Numbered from the stretch's first letter, positions 9,204-18,970 are shown. The stretch: DNA of 64,000 nt from Gillisella vitis (GCF_021559775.1 NZ_CP056047.1:992001-1056000); one strand, 5' to 3'. The notes: generated from the sequence alone by a model not told the origin. Program-made: numbers and translations.

Positions 9204-11195
9204 ATGCTATTGTATAAGACAATCGTCTTTCTTCCGTTGCTTGGCGCGCTCATCGCCGGCCTGTTCGGTCGCCAGATCGGCGCCAAGGCATCGGAATTCA
9301 TCACGACAGGGTTCATGGTGCTGACTGCGGCCCTGTCTTGGTACGTGTTTATCTCGGTGGGCTTCGGTCATTCTGAGCTGATCAAGGTTCCAGTTTTACG
9401 CTGGATTCAGGTCGGCGGCATCGACGTTGAATGGGCGCTGAGGATCGACACGCTTACAGCGGTCATGCTGGTCGTCGTCAACAGCGTCTCGACGCTGGTG
9501 CATCTCTATTCCATCGGCTACATGCATCACGATCCGCATCGCCCGCGCTTCTTCAGCTATCTGTCGCTGTTTACCTTCGCAATGTTGATGCTGGTCACGT
9601 CAGACAATCTCCTGCAGATGTTCTTCGGCTGGGAAGGCGTCGGTCTGGCATCCTATTTGCTGATCGGCTTCTGGTTCAAGAAACCGTCGGCAACGGCTGC
9701 GGCCATGAAAGCCTTCATCGTCAACCGTGTCGGCGACTTCGGCTTTATTCTCGGCATCGCTACGCTGTTCGTTCTGTTCGGATCGATCAATTTCGAGACG
9801 ATCTTCGCTTCGGCCCAGACATATCTGCCAGCCGAAGGCGCACCTGCCGGTGACGCTGTCATCAATCTGTTCGGTATGCATCTTGACAAGGGCCATGCGG
9901 TCACCGCAGCCTGCCTGCTGCTGTTCATGGGGGCCATGGGCAAGTCGGCGCAGTTCCTGCTGCATACCTGGCTGCCGGACGCGATGGAGGGGCCGACACC
10001 GGTTTCGGCACTGATCCACGCGGCAACCATGGTTACCGCCGGGGTCTTCCTCGTTGCCCGCATGTCTCCGGTCTTTGAACTGTCGCCGGACGCCCTAACG
10101 GTCGTCACCATCGTCGGTGCGATCACGGCCTTCTTCGCGGCCACCGTTGGTCTCGTGCAGAACGACATCAAGCGGGTGATTGCCTATTCGACCTGCTCGC
10201 AGCTCGGCTACATGTTCGTGGCGCTCGGCGTCGGCGCCTATGGCGCTGCCATTTTCCACCTGTTCACGCATGCGTTCTTCAAGGCCTTGTTGTTCCTTGG
10301 TGCCGGTTCGGTCATTCATGCGGTGGATGGCGAACAGGACATGCGTCACATGGGTGGGCTGCGCAAGCATATCCCCGTGACCTTCTGGGCGATGACCATC
10401 GGTAATCTGGCGCTGACAGGTGTTGGTATTCCGGGAACGATGATCGGTACGGCAGGCTTCTTCTCGAAGGATGCGATTATCGAATCCTCCTTTGCTGCCA
10501 GCACAGGCGTTTCAACCTTTGCCTTCGTGCTTTTGGTTATTGCGGCCCTGTTCACCAGCTTCTATTCCTGGCGCCTGGCGTTCATGACCTTCTTTGGCAA
10601 GCCGCGCGCCTCGCATGAAGTCATGCATCATGTGCATGAATCTCCTCAGGTCATGCTTGTTCCGCTTTACCTGTTGACGACGGGTGCCTTGTTTGCTGGC
10701 TTCATCTTCCATGACTATTTCTTCGGCGAAGCCTATGCCGAGTTCTGGAAGGGCGCGCTGTTTACCGGTGCGCATAATGAAGTGCTCCAAGAGGTCCATC
10801 ACGTCCCGACCTGGGTGAAGCTCAGCCCGTTTGTTGCCATGCTCGTCGGCTTGGTCACCGCCTGGTACATGTATATCAAGTCGCCGGAAACGCCGAAGAA
10901 ACTGGCACAAAGCCAGTGGCTTCTCTACCAATTCCTGCTCAACAAGTGGTATTTCGACGAGCTTTATGACTTCCTCTTCGTACGGTCCGCCAAGGCGCTT
11001 GGCCGGTTCCTGTGGAAGAAGGGCGATGTTGCCACGATCGATGCCTATGGCCCGAATGGCGTTGCTGCCGGGGTCGCAGGTCTGACGCAGCGGGTTGTCC
11101 GGCTGCAATCCGGCTATCTCTACCACTATGCGTTCGCGATGCTGCTCGGGATTGCAGCGCTTATTACCTGGATGATGCTAGGGAGTTCGATCTGA
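9204..11195 (+). CDS. nuoL: NADH-quinone oxidoreductase subunit L
   Basis: This is the antiporter-like ND5 subunit at the distal end of the membrane arm, one of the proton-pumping modules. The 663-residue protein has about 14 core helices with the conserved blocks [41 protein letters not shown] and [20 protein letters not shown], followed by the long lateral helix region at the C-terminus. It starts 7 bases after nuoK. Its stop TGA overlaps the nuoM ATG (TGATG), indicating coupled translation. Confidence 0.98.
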   Translation: MLLYKTIVFLPLLGALIAGLFGRQIGAKASEFITTGFMVLTAALSWYVFISVGFGHSELIKVPVLRWIQVGGIDVEWALRIDTLTAVMLVVVNSVSTLVHLYSIGYMHHDPHRPRFFSYLSLFTFAMLMLVTSDNLLQMFFGWEGVGLASYLLIGFWFKKPSATAAAMKAFIVNRVGDFGFILGIATLFVLFGSINFETIFASAQTYLPAEGAPAGDAVINLFGMHLDKGHAVTAACLLLFMGAMGKSAQFLLHTWLPDAMEGPTPVSALIHAATMVTAGVFLVARMSPVFELSPDALTVVTIVGAITAFFAATVGLVQNDIKRVIAYSTCSQLGYMFVALGVGAYGAAIFHLFTHAFFKALLFLGAGSVIHAVDGEQDMRHMGGLRKHIPVTFWAMTIGNLALTGVGIPGTMIGTAGFFSKDAIIESSFAASTGVSTFAFVLLVIAALFTSFYSWRLAFMTFFGKPRASHEVMHHVHESPQVMLVPLYLLTTGALFAGFIFHDYFFGEAYAEFWKGALFTGAHNEVLQEVHHVPTWVKLSPFVAMLVGLVTAWYMYIKSPETPKKLAQSQWLLYQFLLNKWYFDELYDFLFVRSAKALGRFLWKKGDVATIDAYGPNGVAAGVAGLTQRVVRLQSGYLYHYAFAMLLGIAALITWMMLGSSI

Positions 11196-12706
11196 TGACC
11201 GATTGGCCAATTCTTTCAACGGTCACCTTTCTGCCGCTGGTCGGGGTTGCCCTGCTGCTGCTGATGAATGGCGACACCCCATCCGGACGCCGGAACGTTC
11301 TCAATATTTCGCTGTTGACGACGGTTGCGACCTTTATTGTGTCGCTCTTTATCTGGATCGGCTTCGATAACGCCAATCCAGGCTTCCAGATGGTGGAAAA
11401 TCATCCCTGGCTTGGTACAGGCATCGCTTATCACCTCGGCGTCGATGGCATTTCCATGCTGTTCGTGGTGTTGACGGCCTTCCTCATGCCGTTCTGCGTG
11501 CTCGCCAGCTGGACATCGGTCCAGAAGCGGATCAAGGAATACATGATCGCCTTCCTCATCCTTGAAGTGATGATGATCGGCGTATTCGTGTCGCTCGATA
11601 TCGTGCTGTTCTACGTGTTCTTCGAAGCTGGCCTGATCCCGATGTTCATCATCATCGGTGTCTGGGGTGGCAAGGATCGCGTCTACGCCTCCTATAAGTT
11701 CTTCCTCTATACGCTGCTCGGCTCGGTGCTGATGATGCTGGCGATCATGGCAATGTACTGGGATGCCGGTACGACCGACATCGCAGCGCTTCTGGCTCAT
11801 AAATTCCCACCGCATTTACAGACGGTGCTATGGCTGGCGTTCTTCGCCTCGTTTGCGGTGAAGATGCCGATGTGGCCTGTTCACACATGGCTTCCCGATG
11901 CCCACGTCCAGGCGCCGACCGCTGGTTCGGTCATTCTGGCGGGGATCATGCTGAAGCTCGGTGGTTATGGGTTCATCCGCTTTTCGCTGGCAATGTTCCC
12001 GCTTGCCTCCGACTATTTTGCACCGGCGGTCTTTGCGCTCTCCGTTATCGCCATCATCTACACCTCGCTTGTGGCGCTGATGCAGGAGGATATGAAGAAG
12101 CTGATTGCCTATTCCTCCATTGCCCATATGGGCTATGTGACGATGGGTATCTTTGCTGCCAATACCCAAGGTCTTCAGGGTGCGGTTTTCCAGATGATCA
12201 GCCACGGTTTCGTCTCAGGCGCGCTGTTTCTCTGCGTCGGCGTGATCTATGATCGCATGCATACCCGCGAAATCGTCGCCTATGGCGGTCTCGCCAACAA
12301 TATGCCGAAATACGCGCTGGCCTTCATGATTTTCACCATGGCCAATGTTGGGCTGCCTGGTACTTCGGGCTTTATCGGCGAATTCCTGACGCTGATCGGT
12401 GCGTTCCGGGCCAATAGCTGGGTGGCACTGTTTGCTGCCACCGGTGTTATCCTGTCGGCGGCCTATGCGCTCTGGCTCTATCGCCGGGTCGTTTTCGGAG
12501 CGCTGGACAAGGAGAGCCTGAAAGCGCTTCTCGATCTGTCGTTCCGCGAAAAGGTCACGCTTTATCCGTTGATCGCGCTCACCATCCTGTTCGGTGTCTA
12601 TCCGGCCCCGATCTTCGACGTGACGACGGCTTCGGTGGATGCGCTTTTGAATAACTACACCGCTGCTCTGCAGGTTGCGCAAAATGTTGCGCTCCTGGTG
12701 AACTGA
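11195..12706 (+). CDS. nuoM: NADH-quinone oxidoreductase subunit M
   Basis: This is the ND4 antiporter-like subunit of the complex I membrane arm. The 503-residue product begins [12 protein letters not shown], and that ATG overlaps the nuoL stop; longer upstream starts would lie inside nuoL. Conserved blocks include [17 protein letters not shown] with the key helix-5 glutamate, and the [21 protein letters not shown] segment. All expected helices appear to be present. Confidence 0.98.
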   Translation: MTDWPILSTVTFLPLVGVALLLLMNGDTPSGRRNVLNISLLTTVATFIVSLFIWIGFDNANPGFQMVENHPWLGTGIAYHLGVDGISMLFVVLTAFLMPFCVLASWTSVQKRIKEYMIAFLILEVMMIGVFVSLDIVLFYVFFEAGLIPMFIIIGVWGGKDRVYASYKFFLYTLLGSVLMMLAIMAMYWDAGTTDIAALLAHKFPPHLQTVLWLAFFASFAVKMPMWPVHTWLPDAHVQAPTAGSVILAGIMLKLGGYGFIRFSLAMFPLASDYFAPAVFALSVIAIIYTSLVALMQEDMKKLIAYSSIAHMGYVTMGIFAANTQGLQGAVFQMISHGFVSGALFLCVGVIYDRMHTREIVAYGGLANNMPKYALAFMIFTMANVGLPGTSGFIGEFLTLIGAFRANSWVALFAATGVILSAAYALWLYRRVVFGALDKESLKALLDLSFREKVTLYPLIALTILFGVYPAPIFDVTTASVDALLNNYTAALQVAQNVALLVN

Positions 12707-12723
12707 CGACAGGATCATTGGAC

Positions 12724-14163
12724 ATGAATGCTGAAACTCTCCTTGCAAGCCTGCATCTCGTCACGCCGGAGCTTCTGCTTGCGGTTGGCGCGCTGGTATT
12801 GCTGATGATCGGCGTGTTCACCAACAAGACCTCGTTGGTGACAGGCCTGGCGGTTGCGCTTCTCGCCGCCGCCTGTGCGTGGATCCTGTTGATGCCCGCC
12901 GACGGTGTCGCCTTCGGCGGTGCCTATATCTCCGACGGCTATGCCCGTTTCATGAAGGTCCTGGCCCTGATCGGTTCGATCACCACCATGGTGATGGCGT
13001 TCGGTCAGGCACGCGCCAACGATCTCGACAAGTTCGAGTTTCCGGTCTTGCTGGTGCTGGCCACCCTCGGCATCCTGTTGATGATCTCGGCCAATAGCCT
13101 GATCTCTCTTTATATGTCGTTGGAACTCCAGTCTTTGGCGCTCTACGTCATCGCCGCCATGAACCGCGACAGCGCACGGTCTTCGGAAGCCGGTCTGAAA
13201 TATTTCGTGCTTGGTGCCCTGTCGTCGGGCATGCTGCTCTACGGCATGTCGCTGGTCTACGGCTTTACCGGCAATGTCGAGTTCGACAAGATCGCTGCCG
13301 TGTTGGCCGCTGGTCACACCAATCTCGGACTTATTTTCGGTCTGGTTTTCGTGCTTGCCGGTCTTGCCTTCAAGATTTCCGCCGTTCCGTTTCATATGTG
13401 GACGCCGGACGTTTACGAAGGCGCGCCGACACCTGTCACAGCTTTTCTGGCAGCAGCCCCAAAGGTTGGCGCTATGGCGATCCTGGTGCGTATCGTCATC
13501 GACGCCTTCCAGCCGATCACCGCTGAATGGCAGCAGATCGTCGTGTTCATCGCGATCGCCTCCATGGTTCTGGGTTCGGTAGCCGCCATCGGCCAGCGCA
13601 ATATCAAGCGCCTGATGGCCTATTCCTCCATTGGTCATATGGGTTACGCTCTGGTCGGCCTGGCCGCTGGCTCCAAGCAGGGCATCGAGGGCGTTCTGCT
13701 CTATATGCTGATCTACCTGATCATGAACCTCGGTACCTTTGCCTGCATCATGGCGATGCGGACCAAGGAGGGGGAAGCGCTTGAAACAGTGGATGATCTG
13801 GCTGGCCTGTCGCAGACCCGTCCGTTCATGGCGTTTGTTCTGACGGCACTGATGTTCTCGCTGGCTGGTATTCCGCCGCTCGCTGGCTTCTTCGGGAAGT
13901 ATTTCGTCTTCCTGGCGGCTATCGAGGCACATCTGTATGCCCTGGCGATCATCGGTGTTCTGGCCTCGGTTATCGGCGCCTATTACTACCTGCGGCTCGT
14001 CAAGGTCATGTGGTTCGACGATGCCAAGATCGAGTTTGCCGCGACGTCTGGCACGTTGCGGGTGGTCTTTGGCCTGTCCGGTCTGTTTGTCATTGCCTAT
14101 GTGTTGATCGGCGGACCGATCGGCAGTGCGGCGTCGGCAGCGGCAGCGACTCTGTTCCGTTGA
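12724..14163 (+). CDS. nuoN: NADH-quinone oxidoreductase subunit N
   Basis: This is the ND2 antiporter-like subunit, the last nuo gene of the operon. It has 479 residues and about 14 helices, with the blocks [18 protein letters not shown] and [21 protein letters not shown] typical of the family. The chosen ATG ([10 protein letters not shown]) follows CAGGATCATTGGAC; a TTG two codons upstream is possible but unnecessary. The stop overlaps the TTG start of birA (TTGA). Confidence 0.98.
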   Translation: MNAETLLASLHLVTPELLLAVGALVLLMIGVFTNKTSLVTGLAVALLAAACAWILLMPADGVAFGGAYISDGYARFMKVLALIGSITTMVMAFGQARANDLDKFEFPVLLVLATLGILLMISANSLISLYMSLELQSLALYVIAAMNRDSARSSEAGLKYFVLGALSSGMLLYGMSLVYGFTGNVEFDKIAAVLAAGHTNLGLIFGLVFVLAGLAFKISAVPFHMWTPDVYEGAPTPVTAFLAAAPKVGAMAILVRIVIDAFQPITAEWQQIVVFIAIASMVLGSVAAIGQRNIKRLMAYSSIGHMGYALVGLAAGSKQGIEGVLLYMLIYLIMNLGTFACIMAMRTKEGEALETVDDLAGLSQTRPFMAFVLTALMFSLAGIPPLAGFFGKYFVFLAAIEAHLYALAIIGVLASVIGAYYYLRLVKVMWFDDAKIEFAATSGTLRVVFGLSGLFVIAYVLIGGPIGSAASAAAATLFR

Positions 14164-14948
14164 GCGACTATTCCACCCATCGTCGGAAGGCGCTCGACGC
14201 CTTCCGACATATTGCGCTGGACGAGGTGGATTCCACCAACCAGCAATGCTTGATCAGAGCCCGTGACGGTGATCCGGGAGATCTCTGGATCACAGCCAAC
14301 CGCCAGACAGGCGGGCGAGGGCGTCGTGGCAGGCCTTGGGCCTCGGAGCCCGGCAATCTCTACAGCTCTCTTTTATTGATCGATCCGGCGCCTTTGGCCG
14401 ATTTAGCTTCGCTTCCCTTGGCTGTGGCTGTGGCCGTGCATGATGCGATTGGCGTCGTGTTGCCGTCGGGTGCGCCGCCTTTGGAAATCAAATGGCCGAA
14501 TGATGTGCTGATTGGTCGTGCCAAGACCTCCGGCATTTTGCTGGAAGCGGAGCGGACACCGGGTGGACGAAACGCTCTGGTCATTGGTATTGGCATCAAT
14601 CTTCTTTTCAAACCCACTGAAACGCCGTATCCCACGGCCTCGCTCGCCGAGCATGGCGCAGCCGTTACGCCTGATGAGCTTTTCACGCATCTTTTCGCCG
14701 CCATGGCCGATGCACTGGCGCTCTGGGATCGGGGCCGTGGCGTCAAGGCCGTGATGCAGCGCTGGCGGCAGGTGGCTTGTGGGATCGGTGAGAAAATCAC
14801 CGTCAATCTCCCGGATCGGTCGATTTCCGGTGTGTTTTCAGGAATCGATGATAAAGGGATATTATTGCTCGACCGGGGCTCGCTAGGCATCACGCCAGTT
14901 GCGGCGGGAGATGTGTTTTTCGAGCCGAATGGGCCAAGGAAAGAATGA
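14160..14948 (+). CDS. birA: biotin--[acetyl-CoA carboxylase] ligase
   Basis: This enzyme activates biotin with ATP and attaches it to the acceptor lysine of AccB, which is also encoded in this window. The catalytic motifs are visible: DSTN at residues 24-27, GRGRRGRPW at 52-60 for biotinyl-AMP binding, and IKWPNDVLI followed by KTSGIL. At 262 residues it is a class I ligase lacking the DNA-binding domain of E. coli BirA, so it should not act as a repressor. The start is a TTG overlapping the nuoN stop (TTGA); no in-frame ATG exists between that point and the conserved N-terminus. The stop overlaps the start of the RNase J gene. Confidence 0.93.
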   Translation: MSDYSTHRRKALDAFRHIALDEVDSTNQQCLIRARDGDPGDLWITANRQTGGRGRRGRPWASEPGNLYSSLLLIDPAPLADLASLPLAVAVAVHDAIGVVLPSGAPPLEIKWPNDVLIGRAKTSGILLEAERTPGGRNALVIGIGINLLFKPTETPYPTASLAEHGAAVTPDELFTHLFAAMADALALWDRGRGVKAVMQRWRQVACGIGEKITVNLPDRSISGVFSGIDDKGILLLDRGSLGITPVAAGDVFFEPNGPRKE

Positions 14949-16612
14949 CAAAGACAGACGAACTGGTATTTCTGCCGCTGGGCGGCGTGGGTGAAATCGG
15001 CATGAACCTGGCGCTTTACGGCTTTGGCCCGCCGAAGAACCGGGAATGGATCATGGTGGATTGCGGTGTGACCTTCCCTGGTCCCGATCTGCCTGGTGTG
15101 GATCTGGTGCTGCCTGACATCCGCTTCGTTCTCTCGCAGAAAAACAGGCTCAAGGCGATCTTCATCACCCACGCGCATGAAGATCATTATGGCGGGCTAA
15201 ACGATATCTGGCCGGGCCTGAATGTGCCGGTCTATGCCTCGGGTTTTACCGCTGGCATGTTGGAAGCCAAGCGGAATTATGAGGGAACCCGGGCTGAAAT
15301 TCCGGTAACGCCCTTCAAGCCAGGCGACAAGGTCCATGTCGGCCCCTTTGTTGTCGAGGCTTCGGACGTCAACCATTCCATTCCCGAGCCGATGTCGCTG
15401 ATTATTCGCACACCGCTTGGCAATGTCATCCATACTGGAGACTGGAAGATTGACCATGCGCCGTCGCTTGGCCCGCTGACCGATGAGGCGCGGTTCCGCG
15501 CTCTTGGTGACGAGGGTGTACTGGCGGTGATGTGCGATAGCACCAACGCGATGCGGGAGGGCGTTTCGCCCTCCGAGCAGGAAGTCTCGGAAGGATTGCG
15601 CAAGATCATCAAGACGGCCGAAGGGCGCGTGGCGATTACCACGTTTTCCTCCAATGTCGGACGTATCCGCTCGATTGCCAAGGCAGCCGAGGCTGCGGGG
15701 CGCGAAGTGCTGCTGCTGGGCAGTTCCTTGAAGCGGGTCGTGGGTGTGGCGCGCGATGTCGGGCTGATGGAAGGCGTGCAGCCTTTTATCGCCGAGGACG
15801 AATATGGGTACATTCCCCGCGATAAGGTCGTGGTGATCCTGACAGGTAGCCAAGGTGAGTCGCGCGCGGCGCTTGCCAAGCTGTCCCGCGATGAAATGCG
15901 CAACGTGGCGCTGACCAAAGGCGATACAGTTGTTTTTTCGTCTCGCGCTATTCCCGGCAATGAAAAGCCGATCAACGATATCAAGAATGGCCTGATCGAG
16001 CAGGGCGTCACCATCGTTACCGATAGCGACGCGCTGGTGCATGTCTCCGGTCATCCACGTCGCAACGAACTTTTGCAGATGTACCAATGGACGCGCCCGC
16101 AAATTCTCGTCCCTGTTCATGGCGAGGCGGCCCATCTAACGGCGCAGCAGAAACTGGCTCTGGAGGCGGGGATTGCTCAGGTGCCGAAAGTCCGCAATGG
16201 CGACATCCTGCGGCTGGCGCCTGGTCCTGCCGAAGTCATCGGTGAAGCGCCGTATGGCCGGGTCTTCAAGGACGGCAAACTGCTGGGCGATTTCGAGCAG
16301 ATGGGCATTGGTGAGCGGCGTAAGCTGTCTTTTGCAGGCCATGTCTCGGTCAGTGTCCTCCTGGACGAACGATTTGAATTCCGCGACGATCCGGAAGTGG
16401 TTGCCCATGGCCTGCCAGCGGAAGATCTGGAAGGCGATGACATGGAGGATATTCTCTATGACGCGGTGCTGAGCGCGGTTGAGAGCATTCCGCGCACGCG
16501 GCGCAAGGATCTTGGCGCTTTGCGTGAAAGTATCCGTCGTGCTGTGCGCTCTACGGCCAATGAGTGCTGGGGCAAGAAGCCGGTCGTTACGGTTTTTGTG
16601 ACCAAGGTCTGA
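14945..16612 (+). CDS. rnj: ribonuclease J
   Basis: This is a metallo-beta-lactamase/beta-CASP ribonuclease with 5'-3' exonuclease and endonuclease activity, used by alphaproteobacteria in rRNA maturation and mRNA turnover. The zinc motif HAHEDH is at residues 76-81 and the conserved HTGDWKID is near 160. The beta-CASP segment and C-terminal domain complete a 555-residue protein of normal length. The ATG overlaps the birA stop (ATGA), so it is translationally coupled to the end of the nuo-birA run. A large hairpin lies shortly downstream. Confidence 0.93.
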   Translation: MTKTDELVFLPLGGVGEIGMNLALYGFGPPKNREWIMVDCGVTFPGPDLPGVDLVLPDIRFVLSQKNRLKAIFITHAHEDHYGGLNDIWPGLNVPVYASGFTAGMLEAKRNYEGTRAEIPVTPFKPGDKVHVGPFVVEASDVNHSIPEPMSLIIRTPLGNVIHTGDWKIDHAPSLGPLTDEARFRALGDEGVLAVMCDSTNAMREGVSPSEQEVSEGLRKIIKTAEGRVAITTFSSNVGRIRSIAKAAEAAGREVLLLGSSLKRVVGVARDVGLMEGVQPFIAEDEYGYIPRDKVVVILTGSQGESRAALAKLSRDEMRNVALTKGDTVVFSSRAIPGNEKPINDIKNGLIEQGVTIVTDSDALVHVSGHPRRNELLQMYQWTRPQILVPVHGEAAHLTAQQKLALEAGIAQVPKVRNGDILRLAPGPAEVIGEAPYGRVFKDGKLLGDFEQMGIGERRKLSFAGHVSVSVLLDERFEFRDDPEVVAHGLPAEDLEGDDMEDILYDAVLSAVESIPRTRRKDLGALRESIRRAVRSTANECWGKKPVVTVFVTKV

Positions 16613-16672
16613 TTGCCGGGGTCACTGGCAAGGGATATTTCTGGAGCTGGAATACCTCAGCTATCAACAATG

Positions 16673-16711
16673 CATAGAGCGCCAGTCATCGTGTGATGAT
16701 GGCGCTCTATG
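16673..16711 (+). other. large hairpin upstream of the epimerase gene
   Basis: CATAGAGCGCCA pairs with TGGCGCTCTATG over 12 perfect bases. Inside, TCATC pairs with GATGA around a GTGT loop, with one bulged G. It lies between the RNase J stop and the ribosome-binding site of the next gene, which begins about 12 bases after the stem. There is no T-run, so it is a weak terminator candidate at best; it may stabilise the upstream 3' end or affect translation of the epimerase. Confidence 0.6.
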
Positions 16712-16733
16712 GGCGCAGATATGGGAGAAGCGT

Positions 16734-17138
16734 TTGCTGGGTCGGGTCAATCATATCGCCATCGCCGTGCCAGATCTTAGCTCTGCCGTTGAGACTTACG
16801 CTGACACGCTTGGCGCGACGGTTTCCGAAGCTCAAGCCTTGCCGGAGCATGGTGTGACGGTGGTTTTTGTTGAACTCCCAAATACCAAGGTCGAACTGCT
16901 GGCGCCGCTGGGCGATCATTCCCCGATCAAAGCCTTTCTCGAGAAATCGCCCAATGGTGGCATGCACCACATTTGCTATGAAGTGGATGATATTTACGCT
17001 GCGCGGGACCGCCTGATCTCCAAAGGTGCCCGCGTTTTGGGAGATGGTGAACCGAAAATCGGCGCGCATGGCAAGCCGGTACTTTTTCTGCATCCCAAGG
17101 ATTTTAATGGGACATTGATCGAACTCGAGCAACTCTAG
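16734..17138 (+). CDS. mce: methylmalonyl-CoA epimerase
   Basis: This vicinal-oxygen-chelate enzyme interconverts the (R) and (S) forms of methylmalonyl-CoA in the propionate pathway. The 134-residue protein has two beta-alpha-beta-beta-beta units. Likely metal ligands are H7 (NHIAIAV), E54 (KVELL), H79 (GMHHICYEV) and E130 (LIELEQL). The start is TTG, selected because GGGAGAAG lies 4 bases upstream and the conserved N-terminus begins at once. Glyoxalase-family relatives share the fold, but the alphaproteobacterial context rnj-mce supports epimerase. Confidence 0.88.
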   Translation: MLGRVNHIAIAVPDLSSAVETYADTLGATVSEAQALPEHGVTVVFVELPNTKVELLAPLGDHSPIKAFLEKSPNGGMHHICYEVDDIYAARDRLISKGARVLGDGEPKIGAHGKPVLFLHPKDFNGTLIELEQL

Positions 17139-17167
17139 ATCATCCTCGACCCTTTGATGGTTCGGTT

Positions 17168-17566
17168 TCAATGAATTTTCGGAATACGGGCAATGACCTT
17201 TATTTCAAAATCGAAACCGGCAAGCCAGGTGACCCCAACGGCCGTCCAGTTCGGATAGGGTGCGCTGTGAAAGATCTCCTGCTTGACAGGCATTATGATT
17301 GGAAACTGCTGTTCGGGGTCCGTGTGAAACGTCGTTACATCGACGATATCCTCCAAGCCGCATCCCGCAGCACCCAAGACGGCCTTGAGATTTTCGAAAG
17401 CCAGTTGGACTTGACGCTTGAAATCAGGCTCAGGTGTTCCATCGTCAAGGCTGCCGACCTGACCTGAGACAAACAACAGGTCACCGGAGCGAATGGCGGC
17501 GGAATAACCGTGTTCTTCGTAAAGAGCATGTCGATTGGCAGGAAAGATTGCTTCGCGCTCAGTCAT
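17168..17566 (-). CDS. RidA/YjgF-family protein lacking the canonical arginine
   Basis: This 132-residue protein has the chorismate-mutase-like fold of the Rid family, seen from GDLLFVSGQVG, FENLKAVLGAAGCGLEDIVDVTTF and the C-terminal EIKVIARIP. Canonical RidA deaminates reactive enamines with an Arg in a PxRxxV-type segment. Here the aligned stretch is PNWTAVGV, so that Arg seems replaced by Trp. Deaminase activity of the classic type is therefore doubtful, and it fits one of the Rid subfamilies without the Arg. It is transcribed divergently from a TetR regulator across a shared operator and is probably its target. Confidence 0.85.
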   Translation of the reverse strand: MTEREAIFPANRHALYEEHGYSAAIRSGDLLFVSGQVGSLDDGTPEPDFKRQVQLAFENLKAVLGAAGCGLEDIVDVTTFHTDPEQQFPIIMPVKQEIFHSAPYPNWTAVGVTWLAGFDFEIKVIARIPKIH

Positions 17567-17644
17567 TTTTCTCTCTTTTCTGAGTTATCGGATGACAATG
17601 TGAGTGGGTCTGCGCGACGCTTCACAACGCAGCCGTTATTTCGT

Positions 17645-17707
17645 ATACGGTTCGTATCCAGGGTAACCGTATACGAACCGTATGTCAAATTCACATGCGT
17701 ACCGTAT
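17645..17707. promoter_or_regulatory. inverted-repeat operator between RidA-like and TetR genes
   Basis: ATACGGTTCGTAT (17645-17657) and ATACGAACCGTAT (17671-17683) form a perfect 13-base inverted repeat separated by 13 bases. Both arms are extended by CGTATACG-type palindromes. A third partial copy, ACCGTAT, lies at 17701-17707, just before the TetR start codon. The position between divergent genes and the repeat architecture are what is expected of a TetR-family operator controlling both promoters. That the adjacent TetR binds it is inference. Confidence 0.75.
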
Positions 17708-17723
17708 GTGAAATGAGGTCTGA

Positions 17724-18317
17724 ATGGCAAAGTCCCGACGAGAAACCATGGAGGAAAACCGCATCAAATTGATTGCGGCAGGCCGAAAAGCCTTTGCTGA
17801 AAAGGGATATGCGGCGGCGTCCATGGACGAGTTGACCGCTGCTGCGGGGCTAACGCGCGGTGCGCTTTATCATAACTTTGGCGACAAGCGGGGTCTGTTG
17901 GCGGCGGTTGTCGACCAGATCGATTCGGAAATGGCCGTGCGTGCCCAGCAAATCGGTTCTCATGCCGCGACAGACTGGCAGCGCCTGCTGGCTGAGGGCG
18001 TGGCCTATATCGAAATGGCAATGGATCCGGAAGTCCAGCGCATCGTGTTGCTTGACGGGCCCGCGGTGTTGGGTGACCCGTCCAAATGGCCAAGCCAGAA
18101 TACCTGTCTTCAGATAACCCGCCGGGCCCTGGAGACCCTTATTGCCCAAAAGGTCCTAAAGCCGGTTGATGCAGAAGCCGCTGCACGGCTTCTGAGCGGG
18201 GCCGCCCTTGATGCGGCACTTTGGATTGCGGCCAGCGATGATCCGGAAAATGTCTTGCCAAAGGCGGTCGAGGCTTTCCGCGCCCTGGCTGAAGGCTTGC
18301 TTCGCAATCCGCTTTGA
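17724..18317 (+). CDS. TetR/AcrR-family transcriptional regulator
   Basis: This is a 197-residue dimeric repressor-type protein. The N-terminal helix-turn-helix is clear at about residues 12-60 (AGRKAFAEKGYAAASMDELT, then LTRGALYHNFGDKRGLL). The C-terminal ligand domain is divergent and gives no hint of the effector. It is divergent from the RidA-like gene and likely regulates both genes through the palindromes just upstream. The pair interrupts an otherwise conserved order (mce then DUF1467), which suggests a local insertion. Confidence 0.9.
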   Translation: MAKSRRETMEENRIKLIAAGRKAFAEKGYAAASMDELTAAAGLTRGALYHNFGDKRGLLAAVVDQIDSEMAVRAQQIGSHAATDWQRLLAEGVAYIEMAMDPEVQRIVLLDGPAVLGDPSKWPSQNTCLQITRRALETLIAQKVLKPVDAEAAARLLSGAALDAALWIAASDDPENVLPKAVEAFRALAEGLLRNPL

Positions 18318-18389
18318 TCGGTTTGCCCACACCGCCGGATTGAACAATCACGGTGTGAAAGGTACTGCCGATAGCCTCGGGTTTTCCCG

Positions 18390-18409
18390 AAAACCGGTTT
18401 CCACTTTTC
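18390..18409 (+). repeat. dispersed rhizobial-type intergenic repeat, copy 1
   Basis: AAAACCGGTTTCCACTTTTC lies in the gap after the TetR gene. An inverted copy differing at one of 20 positions is found at 22796-22815, and a weaker relative at 45933-45952. This resembles a short motif scattered through rhizobial intergenic DNA (recollection, not searched). It may be a remnant of a larger mosaic element. Confidence 0.6.
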
Positions 18410-18473
18410 GGCCCAATGCTGTAGATTGCACTCTTGCGACTGTGTTCGGGGTGCATTTCGGGGAGGAAGAGTG

Positions 18474-18743
18474 ATGTCCTGGGTTACCGGTGGAGCGATC
18501 TATTTCATTCTCTGGTGGGTTACGCTGTTTGCCGTCCTGCCCTTTGGAGTGCGGACTCAGGACGAAGAAAGCGCCATCGTTCCAGGCACCGTGGCCAGCG
18601 CCCCAGCAGGATTCCGCTTCTGGCGGGTGATGGGTACCACGACGATTGTCGCTGCCGTCATCTTTTTTGGCTGGAATTTCGTGTCCGGCTATTTCGGCTT
18701 CAGCTTTGCTGACCTGCCGCACGTCATGCCTGATATTCGCTGA
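18474..18743 (+). CDS. DUF1467 family small membrane protein
   Basis: This 89-residue protein has two predicted transmembrane helices, roughly residues 5-25 (GGAIYFILWWVTLFAVLPFG) and 52-72. WWVTLFAVLPFGV is the hallmark of the DUF1467 family, found in alphaproteobacteria and usually located before proS and the lolCD genes. The ATG is supported by a strong GGGGAGGAAGAG upstream; longer frames would start before it. Function is unknown. Confidence 0.85.
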   Translation: MSWVTGGAIYFILWWVTLFAVLPFGVRTQDEESAIVPGTVASAPAGFRFWRVMGTTTIVAAVIFFGWNFVSGYFGFSFADLPHVMPDIR

Positions 18744-18784
18744 GCGGTGGGTCTGTCCCGTAAGCGGACAGCACCCGTATGGGC

Positions 18785-18813
18785 AAAAAAAAACAAGGCC
18801 CGAAGACCTTGTT
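18785..18813 (-). terminator. rho-independent terminator of the putative sRNA
   Basis: AACAAGG and CCTTGTT form a perfect seven-pair stem (18792-18798 with 18807-18813) around an eight-base loop. On the reverse strand it is followed by nine T residues. There is no protein gene on the reverse strand for it to serve, which implies a non-coding transcript. Confidence 0.8.
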
Positions 18814-18935
18814 ATTGAAATGTCGCGTGACCTTTCACCAATTAAGGGGCTGCGAATGACCGCGCCTAAGATCTGATCCTCCCAAGACTTTAACCGCGAA
18901 ATCGGCAGAAATTTAAGCTTTCTGCCTGTTTTGTG
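18785..18935 (-). ncRNA. putative alpha-r9 (Smr9C-like) small RNA
   Basis: The reverse strand of the DUF1467-proS gap carries a transcription unit with no open gene. It has a promoter-like GATGAC-N17-CTAGTT, an early hairpin GGCAGAAA/TTTCTGCC (18904-18926), and a rho-independent terminator with a nine-T tail. Terminator and predicted start give about 150 nt. From memory, the rhizobial alpha-r9 family (Smr9C in S. meliloti) lies in this same intergenic region next to proS and has about this length. The sequence features are seen directly; family assignment rests on synteny and size. On the plus strand the 5' hairpin with its TGTTTTG tail could also act as the DUF1467 terminator. Confidence 0.6.
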
Positions 18936-18941
18936 AGCGTA

Positions 18942-18970
18942 AACTAGCTCAACAAGGCAGACTTGTCATC
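18942..18970 (-). promoter_or_regulatory. candidate sigma-70 promoter of the putative sRNA
   Basis: On the reverse strand GATGAC (18970-18965) and CTAGTT (18947-18942) are 17 bases apart. Compared with the rhizobial housekeeping consensus CTTGAC-N17-CTATAT, each box matches at four of six positions. A start about seven bases downstream gives the transcript end used above. Confidence 0.4.
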
